A stretch of DNA of 64,000 nt, taken from positions 248,001 to 312,000 of the forward strand of contig JAEQBH010000293.1 of the NCBI GenBank assembly GCA_016808115.1, in the 5' to 3' direction. Both the position numbers and the translations under genes were made by a program. Every line of letters starts with the position of its first letter. Position 1 is the stretch's first letter. This stretch comes from Tetrastigma voinierianum (Eukaryota > Streptophyta > Magnoliopsida > Vitales > Vitaceae). The notes under the pieces were generated by a model. That model had not been told where the DNA came from and did not search any database. It worked only from the letters and a program-made list of their open reading frames with translations. This document shows, piece after piece, positions 23,341 through 33,638 of the stretch.

Positions 23341-25784
23341 CCGCCAAACCTCATTGGACATCGCAGATATCAAAATAGGATTCATTGAAAATTATTAATT
23401 AAGAGGCTAAAATGTAATGTCGCTAATTCTCTATATCGCAATCATGACATTGAGCCCAAACTATTTCCTAATTTCTCTGTTATCTTCACTCATTCCCATA
23501 TCTCCACTCCCATCCATCACTAGAACCCCTGGAATAAATTGTTATTAATATAGAACCAGAAACCCAGCCCTACCAAAGAATCATTTTAGGTTGCTTAGTT
23601 TCTAAGAATAATTCAGAATTAACAACTCAGAGAAACGATCAAAATTCCTCACTAAATTTCCAAACCTCTTGTTGGAAATAGCCAAGACGCTTGAACTTAG
23701 AAACTCCATTTAATTCATTGATTCGAAATTGAAAAGGAGAATTAAGAGCTTTATCATTCCTAAGAGAAGCAAGATTGGCTATAAAAGGATGGGAAGGAAA
23801 AGAAAAAGAGGAACAAAGAAGATGAAGGAAAAGGAAATGAAAGGAAGAGTTCCAAGGGCAAATGTCAGAAAGAGACATGGAATGAGTGAGTTTGAAAACA
23901 AATTCAACCTCTATCTCAGATTCCATAACACTATAATCATGAGAATGGATGATGGAAAGGTTAACCATAACCCCCATCATCTAGAGGAACTCAACAGAGT
24001 TTAAAGGAAGGGCCCCAATTTGTTGAACAACCTTGTTAACAGCCCTTTCTTCCGGCGTAAGTTCGAGACTTGGGGAACCGATAAAGCAGGTTATGAATGC
24101 AGAGGAAGATATAGGTTTTTAGATCAAGAAATAGAGAGTTTCCATTGATCGATATAGTTCTATTTGCAATTTGTATTAGATAAAGAAATTAGATTTATAA
24201 GATCTAGATGTTTTGACATTTGATAAAACATGATTAACAAATTTTTGTTTTTTATCACAATCACTGGATGAATTGTGGTTCGAATAATACTTGTTTGTAT
24301 GCCGAATGTTCAAACTTCTTTTCTATACAAGAATCTTCACACCAACTTTGTTCTTCCTAAAGAACAAAAAATTATGGTGTTTAAGATATAGGCTAATAAA
24401 ACTGAATTAGGAGTTATAAAACAATGTTTAAATCTAGTTTGATTGCAAAAATTGGAAAAATGGAACTGCTGAAGGAACAAATAACTTGGTTGGAAATAGT
24501 GTAAATAAATGATGAATAAGTACAAGTCTTGAAGAAACAATACACTTAGTCAACTCATGAAACTTTGAGAGGAATTAAAGGAACATCTTGGGAAATTCAT
24601 GATTAAGAGTCCATGGTCCCTAGAACTTGTTAAATTATTTATTAAGGCGAAATCTTAGGTAAAAGCAGTCAATGAAGTGATAGAGGTCATCCTTAGCCGG
24701 TTTGAGCTTTTCAAGCCTACCCTCGATATGTTAAAGCCTTACCCCTTTAGTTATGATTTAGACAAACAATCCTTAATTCTTCAAATAACAGCAACTGAAA
24801 ACCTGAATCCCCTTCCTTGCCATAATCCCTCTCTGACAAGGCTAAATATCAGTTTTGTTCTAGAAGGTCCTAATGTAAAAGAAACAAATGCAGGGAAAAA
24901 TATTTCCAAATATTACAAGGTATGAGGAGAAGAAGTAAAGAGAAATTAATGAAAAAAAGGGAATAAGTTTGTCTTGTGGCCTATTTCCCTTGAACAATTA
25001 AGCTCGTGAGGGTGTTTTTAACACCTAGTACCCTAATGCCAGTTGGTATGGGAGTTGCTAGCCCAAAGTTCTCACAGGGTTATAGAAAGCCTAAAGAGAC
25101 GAAACATTTACTATTCCCAACCTTAGAAAAGCGAGAAGCAAGAGTTCTAGAACAAGGGAACTTCTTTGAATAAAGTGCAAGTAAATCAAAATTCCATAAA
25201 AGAATTCAAAAAAAAAAGATAGATCAGGCGAGATTAGGAAATCGACAAATACCAAGAAGAAAAAGGGTGAAAGCTAAAGGCGATAAGTACAAAGAAAGGT
25301 GGAAAGCTGGGTGAATTGCAGCTTAAATTTTCCATTATCTGCCCATTACCCTAAGCCCAACATTACAAGCACGGAAGAGACCTCATTGATCTTGAGGTTG
25401 AATTTACCTATATTAGTAGACATCAATATGCAAAACAAGCCTATGGGACTTTGACCCGACAGTCGAGAAACTCCCGAATTAACTAAATTCAACATGAAGA
25501 TGAAAAAAGTTGAAGACACACTTTTACTCTGAGAACAAGACTTGTTGAATAAATTGTTTTAAATACATTATTTCATCAAGAAATTGTGATAGAAGTCTAC
25601 CATTTCTTTTCTTTAATCGAAATTGAAATTTAAATGATGCTGCTTTATCTTATTTCAAGTTGAAAGGTGGAATAGGAAAAATGGTGTGAATAGAAAATGT
25701 CCTTAAAAATTTAAGCAATTGTTTGAGGACAAACACTTCTTTCTTTTCTTTAGTAGGGACAAAGCAAAAATTTAAGTTTGAAGT
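23341..25784. other. A1 3' non-coding region, second part, with degenerate PPT
   Basis: Sequence between A2p and the A1 3' LTR. No domain was recognised. A minus-strand frame (23639-23980) and plus-strand frames (23729-24004, 24677-24925) are open but have no motif or matching copy. The last 50 bases, with GAGGACAAACACTT (about 25722) then GGGACAAAGC and TTAAGTTTGAAG (25771-25782), fit the Athila pattern of a purine-rich tract ending in a TTAAGTTTGGGG-like stretch before the 3' LTR. Confidence 0.5.
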
Positions 25785-28456
25785 TGGGTAGAATTTAAAA
25801 ACTCATTTATTTTTTAATCATTTTTCTAAGCATATTACAAGATAAATGTTGATTTGTATGCAGAAATGTGAATATTTTTACTCTAAATTTTAATTTTTCA
25901 CAAGAAATTAAATGAAGCTAAAATCCTGACAAAAGCTGAAGAATCGACTTCTGCTTGAAATGAAATCATGAAAATCGAGTCATGACGGGAAGCTTATTTG
26001 TTCAGTCATTGCCAAGTCCGCGACATCACCAGATTAGTTTTGGGAAGAAATAGACCTTAGCGGCGAAGTCGTGACTTGAAGTTGAGCTTGCGACTAGAAT
26101 GACCAAGGCTGACAAGTGAAAAAGGTTCTGCGACGAAAGTGTGGTCGAGACTAAAGAATGAATTCAGAGGTAGAATCTTGGTGCGCCACTCGATGTCCTG
26201 ACCCTTGATTGAATATAAAGCGAGGTCGAAGTCAATGGGGTCGCGGCGTAGATCCGTCAATGAAGCCACGAGAGGTCTGCGCAAGTAAATGAAGTTCTGG
26301 TAGTTTTTAATTAAAGGATATTGAGGTCGCAACATGTCGTTCTTGATCGCGACATGGCAGAGCTGAGTCGCGGAAAGATTGAAGTTGCAGCAAATTAAGA
26401 GTTGAAAGACACAAGGGAGGTCTGACTATGATGAAACCAAACGAAGTCACTTGGCGAAGTTGCGACCATTTTATTAACAAGGATCACAAGCAGTGTCGCG
26501 ACCACTCATTGGTCGCGACACAGCTGGCAGCGAAAGAAATCCAGGTCGCAACTAATTTTGAGCAATTGAGACTATATGCGACCAGAAAAAAATCAACATG
26601 AGGATAAGACAATCACCTTGAGGTTGCGACTTGGAATATAGGTTGGAAGGAGAGCTGGACCTGTGAAAGAGGCGGGGTCGCGTACAAGCGCAACAAGAAA
26701 GAGGTCTGACTCACCAGGCTTAAGGTTGTAACTCGAGGAATGCAAGAAAGGGGAAAGACAACACGGTCGTGACGTTAAACCGTGGTCTCGACATCAACTC
26801 TTAAGCAGCTAAGCGAGTCGCGACCACAAGCGATGTGCGACCAATTCAATCCCAGCGGTGCAAGAATGCAGTGCCTTGAGTAACAAGGTTGCAGGCGAAC
26901 AGGCGAACGAAATCAGTGCGGCGGCGAGGAGTCACGACCTGGGAGCGATAGTGTGGGCTTTCTTTTAGGAATTCCACTTTGAGTTTTTTGGGATTCGGCC
27001 CAATTCTTTTGACAGTATAAATAGACATTGTTAGAATAGTAAAGTAGCTTCCATCTTTCCTACCTAGAAAAGGGGAACGAAGAGGAACTCTGTGTATAGT
27101 TTAGAGTAGAATTTTCTTTATTTTCATTTTATTTTTCTTTTACGGATATGTACGCTAGCTATGCGAAGCTTGATGAGAGATGAAATTTTATTTATGTTAT
27201 TTTCTTTTTAAAATTGCTGCCTTAAAATTTATGAAATCTAGACAAATTTATGGAGTTCATTTTTTCTCAGTTTCATTGCGGTTATAATTGGTTGTATGGT
27301 CGGTGCTCATTCTTTGTAGTACAATGCGATAATTGGAATCACCAGTTCTGCTAGATTTGAATTATAGTTAGTTCAAGGTCTTGCCAAAATACGGAGAACG
27401 TTATTTGGGTAGTGATTTACTTGCTTGAGTGTTGTTTTGAATCGACAAGTTCCCGATGGTAGTCACCAGAATACCATTTTGAGGAATGTATCTTGCTCGA
27501 TTTCGGGATGCCTGCGTGGCACGAGATGGAGATTCTGAGACGAGAGCATTCTTTTCTCGGTATGTTAGACTACCATTGATGATGTTTGTTGAGCTGCGAA
27601 AGTTAATTTTTGATAAATCCCATTCGCTCATGGTGAAGTTGGAGGGAGTATTTAACAATATAAATAATTAGAGAGTTCACCTTAATCTAAAGAGAGAAGT
27701 TCCCGACCACAGTGTTAGCTTAGATCTAATCAAGGAAAGACGAACCAATAGATGCGAAGGATGAACCACCGGTTAAGTTGTAGAACTTTTGCTAAATCGA
27801 GAAGGAAAGCGAAAGATCATGGCTAGTCGATAGAAATGGGTGTGCCAGTATTGAAGAAAATACCTAGATCTTGCAAGAAAGCGAATCACAATGCTTGGAG
27901 CAGACTGATTTCGAAGAAGCAAGAAGTTTCCGCCCGGTGAATGTGGAGAAATCCATGGCAACATTTAGGAAATCTTGGACAAATCGAATCCATCGATACA
28001 ATAGAAGCGATGTATGCGAGAATTATTTGTTTCATTATAATTCCGATAGTTTTAAGTTTCAAGCGAGTGATTAGATCGATGTTAGTTCTTAAATTTTTTT
28101 AGTTTATTTCCTCTTATGTCAGTTTAATTTTAGTTAACGATCTAGGATTTATTATCTTGTAGATAGACTTTCATTATCAAATTCTTTTGACTCCAAATAG
28201 CATAAAACTTATTAGTTGGGGTACTTGATCTACAATTCATGTCAATCTCTGTGGGAATGATACTGGACTTGTCGGATTTTACTACTTGTATGACCTGTGC
28301 ACTTGCAGTGTCATAGACTAAACCCAATTTTAAAATCCTAAATATCAAGACAGATTTATTTAATTAAGCAAATTTATCTAAAGTGACATGGGTGAAAGAG
28401 AAGTGTAAAGTTCTTGTAACTATGTTATTTTGAGGGGTTTTTAGTCGTATAGTAAA
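25785..28456 (+). repeat. A1 3' LTR
   Basis: It aligns with 3202-5795 in the same orientation. It starts TGGGTAGAATTTAAAAACTC and ends near GTATAGTAAA, just before AATGA. It carries the GTCGCGAC-rich patch (26030-26950), a TATA box (27016-27024) and the AATCTCTGTGG block near the end. Open frames inside it (26057-26335, 27401-27671, 27773-28074, 28142-28348) are not genes. Confidence 0.85.
27016..27024 (+). promoter_or_regulatory. Putative TATA box in A1 3' LTR
   Basis: TATAAATAG lies about 1.2 kb into the LTR and is followed by the GACATTGTTAGAATA block shared with the 5' LTR. The 5' LTR has the decayed GATACAGAC at the same place (near 4390). Confidence 0.5.
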
Positions 28457-28461
28457 AATGA
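28457..28461 (+). repeat. Target-site duplication AATGA, right copy (A1)
   Basis: Identical to 3197-3201. The minisatellite of the Tat element resumes just beyond it. Confidence 0.7.
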
Positions 28462-29045
28462 CATTAACTCGATGGCAAAGAGGCAGGAAATGGATTAGGA
28501 TAAGCAAAGGGCCTTAGTAGCTCGGTAAAGGAGGAGCCCGGTAGATCGGAAGCCAAGTAGCTTAGATAAGCAAGAGCCCTCCCTAGTAGCTTCCGGCCAA
28601 AGGAGAACCTAGTAGCTCGGGAGCAACGGCTTCAGGATAAAGCGAGAGCCACAGTATTTCCCGTGAAGGCCACTAGTAACGAGTGAAGCAAGAGCTCGAA
28701 GTAGCTGGACCGAACCACAATGGCTCGGTGAAGCGAAACTTGAGTAAGCTCAGATATCGCGAGAGCCACCCCAGTGGCTTAATAAAGGAGGAGTGATAGC
28801 TCGGGGCAGTAGCTGATGAAGCGAGAGCCATAGTAGCTCGACAAGGAGGATCGATGGCTCGGGGCAGATGGCTTGGATAGCGGGAGCCCAGTAGCTGGTA
28901 AAGGGAGGGCGGGTAGCTCGGGGCAGTGGCTCGGTAAAGCGAGAGCCCAGTAGCTGGATCAGCAGAGCCACTGGTAGCTCGGATAAGCAGGCCACTATGG
29001 GAACAAGAGCCACGTAGCCCGGTTCTTAGGCTTGGCTCCGGTTTA
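28462..29045. repeat. GAGCCC/AGTAGCTC minisatellite, right part
   Basis: It continues the array cut by A1. Units have cores like AGCGAGAGCC, CAGTAGCT and AAAGGAGGAGC, spaced roughly 25-35 bp, clearest at 28500-28990. The minus-strand open frames over 28673-29074 are products of the repeat. Confidence 0.8.
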
Positions 29046-29339
29046 TTAGAGCCATGCGGGTCTAGTCGAAGCATTGTAGTTCAGAGGATCGACAAAAGAA
29101 AAGAGAGGGGGAAAGCAACAAAGACAAAAACCGTATATCATTAAGGGGGTATAATAATACGTATCCACAGCTTGACAAAAAAAAAAAAGGCCTAGGGCCC
29201 GAAAAATAGACGGAAACCATGAGGAGGAGCCTAAACATCCGAAGACGGACTCGACGGGGCTGAGACTCTCCCGGGCTCTTCGAGATACGAGGGCGATAAA
29301 CGAGAAGCTCCGGCAATAGGGGAGGAGTGACGACCTCTG

Positions 29340-31480
29340 TGGCGTGACCCCGGAGCTCGCGAGGAAAAGAAGCCGAGCCGGGGGCATCCGAGAGCACCAC
29401 AAAATCCTCCTCTTCATCGGAGTCGGATTCATCCACCTCCTCCTTAGGAGGAACACAGAGAATGAAGTCAAGCTGGTGTTCCTTTGACGCCATATTTGGA
29501 GCGCAGAAAGCCATCCACGAAGCCAGTGAGTGAAGCCTCCTCACAAGGGCGTGTAATCACCCCACCTTAGACTTACAAGGCCTCACGCCTTTGAAGCGTC
29601 CTGAAGCACGACCCTCGTCCAATAGGCGCCCCACGGAGCACTCAGCCTTAGAAAGCTCGCTGCTAATTCGGCTAAGCGTCGTGTCTTTGAGGAGAAGCTC
29701 ATCCCTGGCTGCTTACGGCTCATCATACTTTGTCGATTCATCTCTCACTAGCAGCCTTCGCCTCGGCCACTTTCAACTCGTCCACGGGAAACCTCTCCTT
29801 ATCTTGACTGGGCTTTCATTGACGTGGTGTCTTCAAATCGATTTAAGTTGCACGGTGTCTTGACCAAGTTTTTACTTGGGCCGAAGTGAACCCTGACTAC
29901 CTCGAAGGTTAGGGAGGCTATCTTAGCCTTGTGCCCCTTCACCACCCTGAAGAAGCTGTTGGGGACCTAGCCCTCCTCGCCAGGCCTTTGATATAAGTTT
30001 CCGCCTACAAACGCAAAATACCATCAACACACAGTTCAAAACAACAGCAAAAAAGACAAACAGGGGCTCCTGAACTTATGGTAACTATCCCCTTAAGCGA
30101 TAAAGTCGTCACCTCCTCGACAGACGCAGAGGATGCCTTCTTGAGGTCATTCTTTCCCAGAACGGACGCAATAGCCCCAGCAGCAAGCTCCGAACTTGAA
30201 AGGAGTGAATCCTCATCCCCTTCGTCGTCAAGGTGCTCACTACCCTTATCGACTGACGTTTCCGAAGAGGGCTTGACGTCGTGCACTCAAGGAATCCATA
30301 CAGAGATAGGCAGGACCTCTAGAGGAAGCTCGTCGGCCCTCCTCGAAGAGCTTTTCGCACCCCCAAACGGTCTGAGCTTTGGGCCCGGTGCATTTGACAC
30401 ATCGGCCACCATCAGAGATGCTCGACCTCTCACTAGGACTAGCACAAACAACCCCTGCCCCCTGGCGGATGACGACGAAGTGGATACTCCTGACTTTGGG
30501 AGCTTACCCTGAGGCGTAGGGCTGCTCTCAGGAGAAGCCTAAGCCTTGCGCTTAACACTTCTTTTCTTCTTCACCAAAAATTCAACCTGGGCTCGAAGCT
30601 CCCCTATAGAAGGTTGCACGACGGATAACTCTTCCTACACAGATCTTACGACGGGAGGCTCTTTCCTAGGGGGCTTCATGACATGGGACGAAGGGGACGG
30701 TAAAACGGGAGGACGAGGGGGTTTGGCCCTAGAAGTCCTAGGAACATCAGATTTGATCAGCTCGGAATACTGCCGTGGGAGGCACTTGACCAACTGCCAC
30801 CTCGGGACTGAGGTTAGGACAAGCACATAAAGGAAATACAAAACAAAATTAGGAACGCGCCGTCATTCTCGCAAAATAAATCCAACAAACTTACATGGGT
30901 AAGAACTTAAGCAGGTTCTCGGGGGTGGTCCATACTGACGGAACGCCAAGCGTATCTTCGCGGTCTGCAGGGTTATACTCCCAGTCGTGACCCTAAACGA
31001 AGAAGTAGCACTCTTTCCAGTGCTTATGAGAAGAGGGAATATCGGATATGATCAGCCGGGTCGTAGTCCGTTTAGAAAGATACAAAAAACCCTCCACGGA
31101 CTCTTCCACACTAAAAAAACCTAACAGCAGAGCAATGCTGGGGATCCAAGGCCTTTATCCCTGAAAATGACTAGGAGGCCGACCAGAATGCCCTAGAAAT
31201 TAGGAGAAAGCTGAGACGAACAAACATTAAAATGTTGTAAGACACTTTTGAAGAAGGGGTGTAGAGGAAAACGAAGCTCGTTCCCGAAAGCCGCCTAAAA
31301 AAAACAGACCATCTTAGGAGCTTGAGCTACATAGGAAGTAAGAAAGTCGGGACACCAAATCTGCACCCCGGGAGGAGGCTTGTAAAGGGCCATGAAGGAC
31401 CTTTCAAAGTGGGGTTCGACTCGAGAGGGGCCCACGGCGTCCGCATTCTTTACAGAAACCTCAAATATTTGGAGCTAGTG
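29340..31480 (-). pseudogene. Tat antisense accessory ORF, gypsy-type transposon protein, degraded
   Basis: Read on the minus strand, about 31440-31200 gives FERSFMALYKPPPGVQIW then TSYVAQAPKMVCFF, LRFPLHPFFKSVLQHFN and SSQLSPNF. This resembles the plant protein family named putative gypsy-type transposon (PF04195-like) by its conserved LRFPLHPFFxxVLxxxxxxxxQLxPN core. It continues to 30900 with SKRTTTRLIISDIPSSHKHW and DREDTLGVPSVWTTPENL. A Lys/Glu-rich coiled-coil-like part follows (about 29940-29560: LLLKDTTLSRISSELSKAE), then an acidic tail, EEVDESDSDEEEDFVVLSD near 29400-29455. Some Tat elements are known to carry an extra ORF, sometimes antisense to pol. Its function is unknown. Several stops and frame changes break it. 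Confidence 0.75.
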
Positions 31481-32216
31481 GAATATTTAATCTCACTGAT
31501 TTTCCCCTTACCTTTGCCAGATGGGGGCGGAAGCTCTACAAGAGGGGCCTCGATAACCGTAATGGCCAGATTATCAGGCCCCTCGATAGGTCTACCCCCT
31601 ATACGCAGGCTAGAAAGGCGACCAGATGCAAATGGAGTACGTATGATTGGAAAATCAAATGAGCAATAAATCCCTAACAACTCCAAAAGCCGAAAGAATA
31701 AGCCCGCCATAATAAAGGCATTTAAAACACCTCCATTCCAAAAAACAAGGAACATAGGACAAAAGGATATTCCGAAATTAGCAGAAAAAGAAGCGGTAGG
31801 ACTAGAGACACACTCACCACCGGAGACCTACAGAATTTGAAGCAAGAAAAGCGGGAAAGGAAGCGTGCACGGCTGAAGAGAGGGACAAAAGTGGCAATGC
31901 CGGGCAAGGTAAGCGTGAGCTGATAACCCCTGAAATGCATTCACGGTCTTAACTAAAGACCAAAGTTTGGAGAAGAGGATTCGAAGACCCGCGGGGAGAG
32001 ACGTCGAAGAACGATTCGAATAAGCGCGAGCGATCAGGGCCCCAGGCGCAGCCAAAATAAAGCGTAAAAAACGAGGAAAGCCATCATCACCACGGGTGTA
32101 TGATGGCGACTAGCCAGGATTGGCCGTTCTTGGTTAAACATGTGGATCCCGTACAAGATCCGAGGGCCGATTCACCCTTTGCCAAAGCATGCTTCGACCA
32201 AGGGCTGGGAGGCAAC
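31481..32216. other. Tat region between antisense ORF and 3' LTR, with PPT
   Basis: No clear coding was seen. The minus-strand frame 31450-31755 may be the upstream end of the accessory protein or its leader; I could not match it. The end, AAGGGCTGGGAGGCAAC just before 32217, is purine-rich and in the right place to prime plus-strand DNA synthesis. Confidence 0.5.
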
Positions 32217-32778
32217 TGATGATACCTAAAAATTGGGATATGGGCTCGGGCCCAATCCTGAGGCCAACCCAACATGAAACTGGAGATAATGACGTCTAAA
32301 GAGGCGAATTTAATTTGGGCGGAAGGCCAAGCGCCGAGGCAACCCCGAAACGAGTTAGGGTGGCCCGTTATCGGCAGCGTATAAAAGGAAGATACAGCTC
32401 ACATTATCCCTCTAAGGAATAAAGATCCTTCATGATCAGGACTCCCCAATTATCCACAACTAACTAGTTAGCAATAAAGAAAGCAAGATTCCGTATCCAA
32501 TAAGAAGGAGTCGGATCTCCATCAAATAAGGAAGATTATTGTAATAAATAGCAAGCATCCCCGCCAAAGAAAGATACGCCAAAAAAAAAAAACCCTAAGG
32601 AAAGAGCATCCTTGTTTACTTCACAAAGGAGTTTGACTTTGGCATCGAAGAGGCAGCCGACACACCCCCCGCTGGACCACCCTTCTTTTTTGCAGATAGC
32701 AGGAGGCGCGGATCCAAGAAGTCCACCCAAAGATCACGGTAGGCTTCAGCCCATCCCGATAAAAAAAAAACACCATCA
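32217..32778 (+). repeat. Tat 3' LTR
   Basis: The LTR starts TGATGATACC and ends ACACCATCA, so the terminal TGATG/CATCA inverted pair is perfect. It is 562 bp long. A purine-rich tract precedes it and TATAAAAGG lies at 32380-32388. The end half, with GACTTTGGCATCGAAGAGG (32635-32653), fits the usual 3' part of plant Tat LTRs. The sequence after 32778 is EPRV DNA. The open frames over 32536-32999 run across this boundary and are not real. Confidence 0.82.
32380..32388 (+). promoter_or_regulatory. Putative TATA box in Tat 3' LTR
   Basis: TATAAAAGG, about 164 bases from the LTR start, a normal place for the core promoter. The transcript start would be roughly 30 bases downstream. Confidence 0.6.
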
Positions 32779-33638
32779 GGTTTGTATAAATCTTCATAGG
32801 TTGTTCCTAAAATTATTCTTAACTTTTTGTAAATAACTGTTGCTTTCTTGTTCCATGTTCCTAAAGAATTGCAAGATAGTTCCTCTAAGGGTGCTTTCTG
32901 ATATTCATACTGCCATATTTCTTGTTGGTTTTGAAAGTTACTACTATACAGTAAATTTAAGATTGTTCCTAATTTTCTATAGTTTTCTAAAGTCCACAAG
33001 TATTATCCTATATCTAAAATTGTTTTGTATTCATATATAGGTTGTGAATAACTACTAGAAGATTCTATTTTTGTTTTCCATTGAGGGCATTGTGATTTAA
33101 AATTATGTCTAAATATTTCTTTTTTTACATTTACAAATTCTAAATCTTCTTCATTTTTGTTTTCTTGTTTTTCTATGATTTCAGTTATTTCATTTATTTT
33201 TTCTATAATCTTTGGTTTAATTATAAATTAGTTTATTACTTCTATATCTAATTTTTTTTAACTAAGTTGTTTTTATTAAGTTTAGTAATTATTTGTTCAT
33301 CTGTATATTTTTCACACATTATATCTATAAAGTTTTCTTGATCTATTGGTTCATCTAGCAATTTTGGATTTTCAAATTCTTCTAACATTACATTAATTAG
33401 TCGGGATTTTATATAAATTTTCTATATTTAACAAAAAAAAATTTCTTCTATATTTACTACATCAACATGTACAGATTCAGTTTCACTATCAGATTCTGGT
33501 TCTATATTTATGGTTTTATAATTTCCAAAAATAATACTAGCACTTTCATTCTTATTTTCATATATACTACTGGAGGTTGAGTATTTTGTTTTTGGTTTAT
33601 TTATTTGTGGTAGTTCCCATTCTCGTCCTAACAAATAG
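32779..33638 (-). pseudogene. EPRV minus copy, piece 4: region after movement protein
   Basis: AT-rich remnant of a plant pararetrovirus. On the minus strand it reads GREWELPQINKPKTKYS near 33630, then an acidic, Ser/Glu-rich stretch, then NYRKLGTILNLLYSSN and LEELSCNSLGTWNKK near 32990-32850. The first motif joins the end of piece 3 (35582-36811) once solo LTR P2 is removed. This places it downstream of the movement protein, where the coat-protein region of Caulimoviridae polyproteins begins. I cannot confirm a capsid zinc knuckle. Frames are broken by stops. The Tat element cuts it at 32778, so protease and RT are absent here. Confidence 0.65.
33634..33638 (+). repeat. Target-site duplication AATAG, left copy (P2)
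   Basis: Identical to 35582-35586 on the other side of P2. Removing P2 and one copy rejoins the virus frame. Confidence 0.8.

Larger units (their letters stand above)
3202..28456 (+). mobile_element. A1: Athila-lineage Ty3/gypsy retrotransposon, nested
   Basis: Two long direct repeats (3202-about 5795 and 25785-28456) frame gag, protease, RT/RNase H and integrase remnants in Athila order on the plus strand. A tRNA-Asp-type primer-binding site follows the first repeat, and a degenerate polypurine tract precedes the second. The AATGA duplication flanks it. Two later insertions swell it to 25 kb: solo LTR P1 (7905-9730) in the protease, and element A2p (13711-23340) downstream of integrase. The LTRs have diverged substantially by eye and every frame is broken, so the element is old. 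It inserted into the minisatellite of the Tat element. Confidence 0.88.
1..32778 (+). mobile_element. Tat-lineage Ty3/gypsy retrotransposon, 3' part, carrying nested A1
   Basis: The outer element of the left third. Its parts in order are pol remnants (1-2110, +), non-coding sequence and a minisatellite (2111-3201), an interruption by Athila element A1 (3202-28456), the rest of the minisatellite (28462-29045), an antisense accessory ORF (about 29340-31480, -), a purine-rich tract, and a 3' LTR (32217-32778). A second RNase H domain between the RT/RNase H and integrase marks the Tat lineage. The 5' LTR, gag and most of RT lie outside the window. The element sits in EPRV DNA: the first bases after its LTR (GGTTT) belong to the virus remnant and are the expected right half of the target duplication, whose left half is not visible. 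All reading frames are broken. Confidence 0.85.

Noticed and set aside
23639..24004. Opposed open frames of 113 and 91 codons as a gene in the A1 3' region
   Set aside because: No motif, no second copy, and the composition follows a purine-rich strand. An Athila env-like ORF was considered but no signal peptide plus membrane anchor pattern was visible.
3202..28456. The two 2.6-kb direct repeats as two unrelated solo LTRs
   Set aside because: Primer site after the first, polypurine tract before the second, gag-to-integrase between them, and a shared five-base flank fit one element better.
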